From contig JADKJT010000001.1 of assembly GCA_016720905.1 (NCBI GenBank), positions 62,001-126,000 of the forward strand: a DNA stretch of 64,000 nucleotides, in the 5' to 3' direction. The DNA comes from Gemmatimonadaceae bacterium (GTDB lineage Bacteria; Gemmatimonadota; Gemmatimonadetes; Gemmatimonadales; Gemmatimonadaceae). The translations under genes and the position numbers were made by a program. Numbering within the stretch: position 1 is the stretch's first letter; every line of letters begins with the position of its first letter. Below are positions 1-8,802 of the stretch, one piece after another. The notes beneath the pieces were generated by a model. It was not told where the DNA came from. It searched no databases and saw only the letters and a program-made list of their open reading frames with translations.

Positions 1-2
1 TC

Positions 3-674
3 ACCAAGACCGGCGCCACGCTGGTGGTCGAGTCCGGCGGTGCGACGCAAACGCTTGAAGTGGAAAAGGTGCTCGTGGCCGCTGGTCGCGCGCCCAACGT
101 GGAGAAGATTGGATTGGAGGCGCTGGGGATTGCCAAGAGCGATCGCGGATTCGTGAAGATCAACGAGAAGTTCGAGACCAACGTGCCCGGCTACTATGCC
201 ATCGGTGACGTGGCGGGCAACCAGATGCTGGCGCACAAGGGCTCGCGCGAGGGGCACGTACTGGCCGACATGCTGGGGGGACAGCCCACGCATCCGGTCA
301 ATTACGGCAACATCCCCAGCTGCACCTACTGCCATCCGGAAGTGGCATCGGTTGGCCTTACCGAACAGCAGTGCAAGGAAAAGAAGCTCGACTACAAAGT
401 GGGCAAGTTCCCTTTCTCGGCCAACGGCCGTGCCCGCACGTCAGGCGAAACCGATGGCTTCGTGAAGATCATCCGCGACGCCAAATTCGGCGAAATACTC
501 GGCGCGCATATCGTAGGCGCCCACGCCACGGAAATCATCCATGAGTTGGTGGTCGCCCGCGAAAACGAGTTCACCGTCGAGGAAATTGATCTGGCCATCC
601 ACGCGCACCCGACGCTGTCCGAAGCGATCGGCGAGGCGGTACTGGATTCGATGGGCAAGATGCTGCATGCGTAA
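3..674 (+). CDS. lpdA: Dihydrolipoyl dehydrogenase (E3), 3' part
   Basis: The frame is open at the left edge, so about the last 224 residues of a protein normally near 465 residues are present. E3 reoxidises the dihydrolipoyl groups of pyruvate and 2-oxoglutarate dehydrogenase complexes, using FAD and passing electrons to NAD+. Visible are the FAD-contacting segment YYAIGDVAGNQMLAHKG and the C-terminal dimerisation domain. The domain ends in HAHPTLSEA, whose His-Glu pair is the acid/base of the partner subunit. The redox disulfide lies upstream of the window. The next gene is lipB, which supplies lipoyl groups to the same complexes, so the pair makes metabolic sense. Confidence 0.95.
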   Translation, partial: TKTGATLVVESGGATQTLEVEKVLVAAGRAPNVEKIGLEALGIAKSDRGFVKINEKFETNVPGYYAIGDVAGNQMLAHKGSREGHVLADMLGGQPTHPVNYGNIPSCTYCHPEVASVGLTEQQCKEKKLDYKVGKFPFSANGRARTSGETDGFVKIIRDAKFGEILGAHIVGAHATEIIHELVVARENEFTVEEIDLAIHAHPTLSEAIGEAVLDSMGKMLHA

Positions 675-678
675 GGAG

Positions 679-736
679 AGTACCAAGTACTTAGTACCAA
701 GTACTTAGTACTGAGTACTTGGTACTTGGTACTGAG
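679..736. repeat. GTACT-type short repeat / inverted repeat between lpdA and lipB
   Basis: The unit AGTACCAAGTAC occurs at 679-690 and again at 693-704. Its reverse complement GTACTTGGTACT occurs at 715-726 and, overlapping, at 722-733. The stretch can fold back on itself and fills most of the 66 bases between the stop of lpdA and the ATG of lipB. It ends five bases before that ATG, and no ordinary Shine-Dalgarno sequence is visible in the gap. Function is unknown. It could be an interspersed REP-like repeat or an element affecting lipB translation. Confidence 0.8.
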
Positions 737-740
737 TTCG

Positions 741-1409
741 ATGCTCCTTCAAGTCCGCGACCTCGGCCTGGTCGACTACGACGTCGCGTGGGCGCTGCAG
801 AAACAGGCCGCTGCCGATCGCATCAGCGGTGCGCTGGCGCACGACACGCTCTTTCTTGTGCAGCATCCGCCGGTGGTGACGCTGGGACGCAGCAGCAACC
901 CGCACCACCTGCTGACAGCGCCGGACATGCTGACATCGCTTGGCATCCAGTTGCGCGACGTGGAACGGGGCGGAGACGTGACCGTGCACGAACCCGGTCA
1001 ATTGGTGGCGTATCCCGTCTTTGACCTCAAACAGCACACCAAAGACCTGCATTGGTACCTGCGTCAGGTTGAAGCGGCCATCATGCATGCGCTCGCGTCA
1101 GTGGGGCTGGAGGCGGGTCGACAGACAGGCCAGACCGGGGTTTGGCGCGAAGGCCGCAAGCTCGCCTCCATCGGCGTGCATGCGCGCGACTGGGTCACCT
1201 GGCATGGTGTGGCACTCAATGTCGAGAATGACCTGAAGACCTTCAATCACATCGTGCCGTGCGGCATTGATCAGGTGACCATGACCAGCGTCAAACGCGA
1301 GTGCGAGATGCTCGGCGCGCCGTATCCGGGGTTGGACGTCGTGCGCGACGCCGTGATTGCCGGATTTGCATCGGTGTTTTCCTTTGCCACGGTGCGGCCG
1401 GCCGGATAG
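741..1409 (+). CDS. lipB: Octanoyl-[acyl carrier protein]:protein N-octanoyltransferase LipB
   Basis: LipB moves octanoate from acyl carrier protein to the lipoyl domains of 2-oxoacid dehydrogenases, the first step of lipoate assembly. The 222-residue protein has the family motifs in order: RGGDVTVHEPGQ near residues 76-87, KLASIG with the catalytic lysine at about 140, HGVALNV, and NHIVPCGI with the acyl-accepting cysteine at about 174. A TTG at 726 would add five residues, but it lies inside the upstream repeat. The ATG at 741 gives the usual family N-terminus. It follows lpdA on the same strand. Confidence 0.96.
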   Translation: MLLQVRDLGLVDYDVAWALQKQAAADRISGALAHDTLFLVQHPPVVTLGRSSNPHHLLTAPDMLTSLGIQLRDVERGGDVTVHEPGQLVAYPVFDLKQHTKDLHWYLRQVEAAIMHALASVGLEAGRQTGQTGVWREGRKLASIGVHARDWVTWHGVALNVENDLKTFNHIVPCGIDQVTMTSVKRECEMLGAPYPGLDVVRDAVIAGFASVFSFATVRPAG

Positions 1410-1437
1410 CCGGGGCGCGCACTATGTCAATGGAAAA

Positions 1438-1470
1438 ACGGAGGCGAATCGTCAAGCGATTCGCCCCCGT
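1438..1470 (-). terminator. Intrinsic terminator for the minus-strand lipoprotein
   Basis: Arms at 1438-1451 and 1457-1470 pair over 14 bases with one mismatch around a 5-base loop. On the minus strand the stem is followed by TTTTT. It lies between convergent lipB and the lipoprotein gene. On the plus strand the T tract is poor, so it should work mainly for the minus-strand gene. Confidence 0.75.
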
Positions 1471-1493
1471 TCTGTGCTGATCAAGTGCGACGG

Positions 1494-1964
1494 TCAGCTT
1501 TTCGGCTGCTGCGCCCGATAGATCGAATCCAGCCGCTCCTTGTCCTTGCTGGGATTGGGGAGTTTATGGGCCGCGGAGTACTTGTCGTAGAACTTCCACC
1601 CCCAGCCGGCGACGGTGTCATTCACGATCACGACCGGCGTATCCGAAGTACGTCCAATCGGGCTTTCCATCGTGCCGGTGCTGTCGCGGTACCACAGTAC
1701 TTCATGGGTCATGCCGTCGGCCATGTACTTGGACACACGGTAGCCCGAAACAATGCGCAACGAATCGGCCGGTTGAACGGGCTTGATCTGGCCTTCGCCA
1801 ATAGTGGAGAGTACCTCGGCACGCGCGGTGCCGCCCTTGAGACTCTTCAGGCGGGCTGCACCAACATCGTCGGAACCGCAGGCACCGAGCACAAGCGCCA
1901 GGGTGAGGGACGCCAGCGCCAGACAGGGCACACGAGGTACAGAACGAACAAAGGAACTGAGCAT
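1494..1964 (-). CDS. Small lipoprotein, possibly BamE/SmpA-like fold
   Basis: The 156-residue product starts with an arginine-containing, hydrophobic signal and the lipobox LVLGAC, so it should be a lipid-anchored envelope protein. The mature part contains LKGGTARAEVLSTIGEG, which resembles the 'G-x-s-x-x-e-V-x-x-x-l-G' turn of BamE/SmpA proteins, then SGYRVSKYMADG and a strand-rich VLWYRDS. A BamE-like role in outer-membrane assembly is only a guess from this resemblance. A TTG 33 bases upstream would add 11 residues before the signal peptide; the ATG at 1964 gives a normal signal. A terminator follows. Confidence 0.7.
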   Translation of the reverse strand: MLSSFVRSVPRVPCLALASLTLALVLGACGSDDVGAARLKSLKGGTARAEVLSTIGEGQIKPVQPADSLRIVSGYRVSKYMADGMTHEVLWYRDSTGTMESPIGRTSDTPVVIVNDTVAGWGWKFYDKYSAAHKLPNPSKDKERLDSIYRAQQPKS

Positions 1965-2070
1965 ATCGTTTTGGGAGAAGTGAACGGGTAAAGGCAATGG
2001 CTACGCGCCGAAATCTAGTACCCGACGACTCGGCATTGGTGTTCCCAGTGTGAGTCTCTGAAATGCGAAT

Positions 2071-2101
2071 CGGGCCCCGCCGCTGGAAGCGGCGGGGCCC
2101 G
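2071..2101 (-). terminator. Strong GC-rich hairpin downstream of the Ig-like lipoprotein
   Basis: Perfect 14-base arms (2071-2084 and 2088-2101) enclose a 3-base loop. The hairpin lies 26 bases beyond the stop of the minus-strand Ig-like lipoprotein gene. The minus-strand sequence after the stem (ATTCGCATTTC) is only modestly T-rich. Confidence 0.7.
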
Positions 2102-2127
2102 TTTGACTGCAACCTGCTATCCGTGCC

Positions 2128-5100
2128 TTACGGCAGGACGTAGGTCAAGGTCGAGATCGCGTTACCAGCCGCGTCGGTACCAATCACGCGCATGATATCG
2201 CCCGTCGCGATTGCCGCTTCGGTGTTGGTCGGATGGTTGTTGGCCGTTCCGAAGCCCGCGAACGTGAAGCGGAAGCGCCAGAAGCGCGTCACACCCTGGT
2301 CCTGGATGATCGGGTTGGTCGGGACGTTGGCAACCACTGAGCCGAGGTAGACCCACTGACCGGCGGTCGGCACGTTGTCAGCGACGGTCAAGCCGGCGTT
2401 GGCAGTGGCCTTCCAGCGGTAGTAGTCAGCGCGCGTGAACGGCGAGTTAACGACGTCCGTACGCGTTTCGGCGCGGCACTCCAGCGTGCTGCTGGCGAAG
2501 CTGAAGCAGTACCAGCTCCACAGGTTCTGCGTGCCACTGGTGATCGGATCGATGTCGATCGTGCCCCAGTAGTTGACCGCAGTCGGCTGCGTGATGTTGG
2601 CAGCGAACAGGTTTTCGGTGTAGGCGGACTCGCCGGCCGGAACCTGATTGCTGGACATACCGCGGTTCGGGAAGTTCACCGCCGTGGAGGCGTTGAAACC
2701 GACCGCGCGCAGATCGAACGCATAGACACCAAGCAAGTTCGCCTTGAACTGGTTGAGCGTCGTGAGCGTCGCATGGCTGGCAATCGCAGCAAGGTCAGGC
2801 TGTGACGGCATGCGCACCTGCAGCGGACGACCATGCGGACCCTGGTTTTCGTTGGCCACGGCCACCTGCACCACTTCCAAACGCTGGTAGAAGCCAACCG
2901 GCAACTGGAGGCCATTGCTGGACAGTGCCGCGCCCGGGCCGAACGGCGTCGAGAGCAGACCATCCGAGTTCGTCACAATGACGTTCCGCGAAGCACCCGC
3001 CCACGCCGCATGCCAATCCGCGAAGTGGTTACGACGGTAGCGCAAACGGCCGTTCACGTTGGCCGGCGTTGAGCGGATCAACGACACCGTCACCACCGTT
3101 GGCCATCGTCGGATACTGCAGGAACAGATCGCCGTCAAGCGCTTCCAGGTCGTCCGAACCCGTCGGGTTGAACGTGAGCTGCGAACCACCCTGGAGCACG
3201 GCCGGGATCGTCACACCAGTCACCTGCGGTGACGTGATGTCGATCGCTGCCGTACGGTTGACCGAGCTGAAGTTACCAGCGCGATCGATGACGGTGATGT
3301 TGTAGAAGTAGTAGCCCGGCGTCGCCGCAGCGCCACCGTTGTTGCCGAAGATGGCGATCGAATCGCGACGGAACGTCGGATCGAAGGCATCAACCACCGA
3401 CTCCTGATTGCCCGCGACGCCGTCATAATTGAGCGTGCGCGTGCCCGACGTGATCTGCTGCGAAGACACCGACACGTTGCTCAGCAGCGGTGAAGCCGCC
3501 GGGGCCCAACGGGTCAGGCCACGCGTACCATGATTGTCCGTACGGAAGCCGGCGCGCTCATCGCGGTACCGGGCGCCGAACAGCGCGTTCGTCGAGTTGA
3601 TCGCCGTCGCCGCAGCCAAGCTGGGGGTCGCAGCAACTGTCGAGAACGTCGTGGTCGCGTTATCAAAGATGGAATCGGCATTGACGCGAACCGCCGCCGT
3701 CATGCGGGAACCAGCAGCCGCACCCAGCGCGCCGAGCGTCTGCTCGTCGGCCAGCGTGAGTTCCGGGTTCCGCTTGTCGACGCCGAAGCGCGGCGAGGTG
3801 CCGCTTCCGATGTTGCCAAGCACGTCAGGCTGGAAGGCTGTGACCCTGTACGGGCCGTTGGCCAAGAGTCCGCCCAGGAAGTCATTGGAGCACTCGGGGA
3901 TTTCGCCCGCAGCGCCCAGCGCCTTCACGAGACCGTCGAACGCGACGTTCGTGCCACCGTTGCCCGTGGTGCAACCCGTCCAAGTGTACGTCTGGCCAAG
4001 CGGCGTCGGCAGACCAACACCGGCGTCGGACTCGGCGGTCGACGTCACGAAGCTGTACAGGCCGTTGGCCCAGCTGACTTCGGCGCCGTTGACCTGCGGG
4101 TTCGTGTTCACCGCAACGCTCGTGACCTGGTAATCCAGGCGGAGCGGCGCCGGCTGCACGACCGAGGCGGACGTGCGGTAGCCGGCAAGGCGACGCATGA
4201 ACGGACCCGGGTTGTTGTTGTTGTCGATCACGTTGTACAGCGTCGGCAGGTCACGCATGTCGAGCAAGCCGTTGACTGACGGGTTCTGCTCGTAGCCCAA
4301 GCAGTTCACGTTGTTCGTCGGCAGGTTCGTGTAGCCATACGTGGTGTTCCACGGCAGCGTGCTCGCGTTCGTGTACGTCTTGGTACCGCAAATCGCGAAG
4401 ATGCTGGCGTTGCCGTTCATGTTGTTCAGGAGGCCTGAACCGTTGTCACCGATCTGCGACATTTCGGTCGTGACGGTCTTGACCGTACGGCCAGGCGTGT
4501 AGAAGACAGGCGCGATGGTCCAGTTGCCCTGGCCCGCAACGTCCGGGCCGCCCCACCAGTTCAGGTTGCTGTTGGAACCCGCGCCGCCCTGCGCAACACG
4601 CGACGGAGCGATGTAACGCGCCGCCCAGCTGTCCAGGTTGTTGAAGTTCAGGTTCGCGCGATTGTTGGCCGCGTTCTGAATTTCCGACACGACGCCCGTC
4701 GGGCCAGTCGTCCACACGGAGGCGGACATGATGCGCAGGCCGTTCGGATACAGCACGTCCACCGCACCGGTCGCCCAGTTGACAGTGAAATCGGCCGTGT
4801 TGATGGAGAACTCGATGTCGCTGGTGTTCGCGTTGCCGTTCGTGAACTGCTGACGAGCGGCCGAGCGGCGGTTGAGGCCGTTCGCGTCGGCGATGTAGGC
4901 CACCACCGAGTCAACGCGCTGACCATTGGTCTGCAGGTTGATCGTGACCTGGATCTGGTCACGCGTGTTGGCGATGTCGACCGGCTGGTTGACCTGCGCG
5001 TTGTTCGAGACAATCAGGCCTTCCTGATTGATCGAGTTGTCATACGACGTCACCGTCGGGCCCTGACGGACGTTGGCGATCGTCAGGTTGGCGATCGGCG

Positions 5101-6028
5101 AAACGTTTACCGTCACGAGCTGCGTGAGCGTGGTCGCGGCGAGCGTCGCCGTGCCAGCCGACGTGGCCGTCACCGTGATCTGCGCGTTACCCGGCGCCAC
5201 CGCCGTCACCAAGCCAGCCGCCGAAACGCCAGCGACCGCCGTGTTGTTCGACGAATACGTCGGGGTCGGCGCCGTGATGCCGGCCGCGGCCGAAACCACC
5301 GTCGAAATCTGGCGCGTCGAACCGACGGCCATATCGATGTTGGTCGGCTGAACCGTCATGCCCGTCAACGCCGGCGGAGCCGCCGTGACCGTCACCGTAA
5401 CGCCCGCCGTGAGGGCGGCCGTCGTGAAGCCCGTGCCTGAACCGTTTGCCGTGACCGTGATGGTCGCGGTACCCGGCGCTACTGCCGACACCGCACCCGT
5501 CGTCGCATTCACCGTCGCGATGGCCGAGTTGCTGGTGGCGTAGCCGTACGTCACAACCACCGACGCGGCAGCCTTGCTCACGTTCGGAACGATCGTGAGG
5601 GTCTGGCCAACGCTGATGCTCGCCGTGGTCGGCGAGGTCGTGAGGTTGCTGATTGCTGCGGCGGCCGGAGCAACCGTCACCGACGCCGCGGCCTGGCCGC
5701 CCGTCGATGCCGTCGCCGTAATCGTCACGTTGCCCGAGGCAACGGCGGCTACGCTGCACGCACCTGTCTGCACAGCGGCCGTCGCAACGGCGTTGTTCGA
5801 AGACGAGCAACCCGTCAACGTCGGCGGGGTCGTCTTGCTACCACCGGTGATCTGAACCGCAAAGTTCAGCGCCTCACCAATGTTCATCGTCGCGTTCGGA
5901 GGCGTGATGGAAATAACCACCTGCGCATCCGGCGCTACGGGCACCGTGACGTCATCGCCGCAAGCACCCAGCGCGGTCAACGCGCCGAGGCTCAGTACGA
6001 GCGCCTTTTTCCGAGAAAAGAGTTGCAT
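2128..6028 (-). CDS. Giant Ig-like (BIG2-type) surface lipoprotein, one frame break
   Basis: The ATG at 6028 follows a strong AGAGGGGG (6033-6040). It begins a lipoprotein signal, with lipobox TALGAC placing Cys at residue 23. At least three bacterial Ig-like repeats follow in the first ~330 residues, marked by SVGQTLTI...ATSNSAIATVN and VAPGTATITVTA. After them comes a long strand-rich region with Asn/Thr-rich segments and a fibronectin-like NITVIDRAGNFSSVNRT. The frame ends at 3029, but the next frame continues the same composition to 2128. Skipping one base near 3061-3068 joins DPLNA to ANVNGRLRYRRN, for about 1,299 residues. Likely role: surface adhesion or structure; no catalytic motif seen. 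Function is inferred from domains only. Confidence 0.75.
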
Positions 6029-6578
6029 TAATCCCCCTCTTACGAGGTCGTGTAGGTAACTGCTTGCGTCGGGACGGGTCATCCATCGCAAACAAACCGC
6101 TAGTGAAAAAACCGCGTCAAGTGGACACGATCTTCATCAAACGTCTCACTGTGGACTGAACGCGTTCCGGGGAGCGGCCGGTTGGCATTCACACCGTAGT
6201 GAGGGCTCGATGCCCGCACTGCCGTACAACACCATCAGGTCCTGCACCAACATCCCTGCACCATGCGTCCTAAAGACGACACAGCCGCCCGAGTCCCACG
6301 GACACACGTCCGCACGGAACTCAGGCTGGAATACCAAGACGCAAAGCTAGGGCGGATTCCCCGGCTGGTCAAGCAGGAAATTCCACCCAACGCTTCTCGA
6401 CTCCATCACAGACCTGTAACCTCGACATCGCCACCCCTGCCTGTCCTCACCGGAGGACGAATTCCCCTTGAAAAACGATGGGTCACACCTTGGACGGGGG
6501 GGGCAGCACAAACGTCACAGGGCGGGCACCGCGGCCGTTTCCGAAACACACCGAACATTCCCCGATTACCTTCAAGGA
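6029..6578. other. Intergenic region between divergent genes, no gene seen
   Basis: About 550 bases separate the divergent Ig-like lipoprotein and helicase genes. The region must hold both promoters, but I could not identify convincing -35/-10 pairs. Open frames here lack family features and start signals. A G8 tract lies at 6496-6503. GGAGG at 6452-6456 stands 11 bases before a TTG (6468) in frame with the helicase, so part of the region may be coding if that start is used. Confidence 0.6.
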
Positions 6579-8681
6579 ATGGCTGACCTCACCCGCATCC
6601 ACCTCCCCACCCACCGGGAAATCCCCGCGCCTTCGGGTGAGGCGCTCGGTCCGGCGCTCAACGCCGCCCAGGCCCTGGCTGCCAGCCATGGCGATTCCCC
6701 TCTCCTTATTGTGGCCGGCGCCGGATCAGGAAAGACCCGCACCCTCATCCATCGCGTCGCCCACCTCATTAATAGAGGCGTCCCGGCCAGCCGCATCCTC
6801 CTGCTCACCTTCACTCGTCGAGCGTCCCAGGAGATGCTGGACCGGTGCCAGCGGCTGGTCGGCACGGCCTCGCTCCAGGTCCAGGGCGGCACCTTTCACG
6901 GAATCGCCCACCGCTTGCTCCGCCGTTTCGGTCCAGCCGCCGGACTGCCGGCCGATTTCACCATCCTCGATCAGGGCGACGCCGCCGATCTCATGGGACT
7001 CGCCCGCGCCGCCCTCGGCTACGCCGACTCGTCCAAGGCGCCGCGCTCGGCCCCCCGCTTCCCGCGCGCCGAAACGCTGCTGTCCATGTATTCGCGGCAG
7101 GTCAACACCGATCGCCCCATCGCCGATCTGATCGGCGAGCAATGGCCGCATTTCCTGGCCTGGGTGGGCGACATCGAGCCGCTGTTTGCCGACTATGTGC
7201 GCCGCAAAGCCGAGCGGAATCTGCTGGACTATGACGATCTGCTGCTGTCGTGGGCGCTGCTGCTGGAACAGGCACCGGCCATCGCCGAGCAGATTCGCGC
7301 CCAGTACGACCACGTGCTGGTGGACGAGTACCAGGACACCAATCCGCTGCAGTCACGCATCCTGCGCGCGCTCTGCACGAATGGCCGTATCACGGTGGTC
7401 GGCGACGACGCCCAGAGCATCTACGCGTTTCGCGGCGCCACCATCCGCAATATCCTCGATTTCCCGCATCAGTTCCCCGACACGCACATCGTCACGCTCG
7501 AGCGCAACTATCGCTCGGTGCCCGGGATTCTCGACACCACCAACGCGCTCATCTCGCGCAGTCGGGAACGCTACTCCAAACAGCTGTGGACCGAGCGCAC
7601 CGGCGGTGAGCCCCCCTGGCTGGTCACGGTGCGCGATGAACACGAGCAGACCCGCTTCGTCGTCGATCGCATTCTTGAGTTGCATGACGAAGGGATGCCG
7701 CTGCGCGAAATGGCGGTCCTCTTTCGCGCCGGGTATCTGTCGGCTGACCTCGAAATCGAACTGTCCAATCGACGCATTCCCTACGAGAAGTGGGGCGGAC
7801 TGAAGTTTCTCGAAGCGGCGCATGTCAAGGACATCCTGGCGTTCCTGCGCGTCCTGGAGAATCCCCTCGACGAAGTGAGCTGGTATCGCCTGCTCAGACT
7901 GTTGCCCGGCGTTGGTGATGCCACCGCGCGCGCCGCCGTCGATCTGCTGGCCCAGCACGGATGGGCACCAATGGCCATCGGCGCCGTCCGCGCGCCGTCA
8001 CGCGCACGACCGGGATTGCAAGCGCTGTCGGCCCTGCTGGACGGCATGCGCCGCGTGAACGTGCAGGCGCCCGCCGAAGCCATTCGCCTGGTCCGTCAAC
8101 TGTACGATCCCATTCTCAGGGCCACGTACGACGACGCCCCTCCCCGACTGGCCGACCTGGATCAACTGGAAGTCATCGCCGCCGGTTACCCCGATCGCGC
8201 AACGTTTCTGGCCGCGCTGGCCCTCGAGCCGCCGGCCAATACGCAGGACCTCGCCGTGGGTGGTGACGACGAATCCGACGCGCTCATTCTGTCCACCGCC
8301 CACTCGGCGAAAGGCAAGGAATGGGATGCGGTGTTCGTGATCTGGGCGGCTGACGGGATCTTTCCCATGGCGCGCACCGCCGACAAGGAAGACGAGGTGG
8401 ATGAAGAGCGCCGACTGTTATACGTGGCGATGACCCGCGCGCGCGACCAACTGTACGTCACCTATCCGCTGCACAGCTATCCGTCACGCACCGGTGCCGA
8501 CTTTGCCTTTGGGCAGATGTCGCGTTTTCTCGATCCCGGCGTGCGCAGCACCATGCAGCGCGTGACGCTGGGAACCGACATGCCGCCCGAGCTCCCGGCG
8601 CTGCGCGGTGAACCGGTTATCGACTTGCGATCGTTGCTGCGCGGACGGTTTGGCGGGAGCGGGAAACTGCCGGAGGGTTGA
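6579..8681 (+). CDS. UvrD/PcrA-family ATP-dependent DNA helicase
   Basis: This is a superfamily 1A 3'-5' DNA helicase of 700 residues with all signature motifs in order: AGAGSGKT (Walker A, about residues 46-53), FTRRAS (Ia), DEYQD (II), GDDAQSIYAFRGA (III), LERNYRS (IV), STAHSAKGKEWDAVF (V) and YVAMTRARD (VI). Such helicases act in nucleotide excision repair, mismatch repair or replication-fork clearing; the exact paralogue cannot be fixed here. The ATG at 6579 has AAGGA only one base upstream. A TTG at 6468 behind GGAGG would add 37 residues of non-family sequence encoded across a G8 tract, so I prefer 6579, with some doubt. Confidence 0.9.
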   Translation: MADLTRIHLPTHREIPAPSGEALGPALNAAQALAASHGDSPLLIVAGAGSGKTRTLIHRVAHLINRGVPASRILLLTFTRRASQEMLDRCQRLVGTASLQVQGGTFHGIAHRLLRRFGPAAGLPADFTILDQGDAADLMGLARAALGYADSSKAPRSAPRFPRAETLLSMYSRQVNTDRPIADLIGEQWPHFLAWVGDIEPLFADYVRRKAERNLLDYDDLLLSWALLLEQAPAIAEQIRAQYDHVLVDEYQDTNPLQSRILRALCTNGRITVVGDDAQSIYAFRGATIRNILDFPHQFPDTHIVTLERNYRSVPGILDTTNALISRSRERYSKQLWTERTGGEPPWLVTVRDEHEQTRFVVDRILELHDEGMPLREMAVLFRAGYLSADLEIELSNRRIPYEKWGGLKFLEAAHVKDILAFLRVLENPLDEVSWYRLLRLLPGVGDATARAAVDLLAQHGWAPMAIGAVRAPSRARPGLQALSALLDGMRRVNVQAPAEAIRLVRQLYDPILRATYDDAPPRLADLDQLEVIAAGYPDRATFLAALALEPPANTQDLAVGGDDESDALILSTAHSAKGKEWDAVFVIWAADGIFPMARTADKEDEVDEERRLLYVAMTRARDQLYVTYPLHSYPSRTGADFAFGQMSRFLDPGVRSTMQRVTLGTDMPPELPALRGEPVIDLRSLLRGRFGGSGKLPEG

Positions 8682-8802
8682 CGGTCCTCATCCCCTCTAC
8701 CCTCTCACCGGCCTCTAGTGCGCGCCAGGGCACTCGCACATCGTTCAGCATTACGCTACACGGCAGTTCCCGCTCGACCTTCACCCTTGAGCTCTCATCA
8801 CA

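Noticed and set aside
6146..6337. Small gene in the gap upstream of the Ig-like lipoprotein
   Set aside because: The frame has no ribosome-binding site, no motif and no recognisable signal, and overlaps the promoter region.
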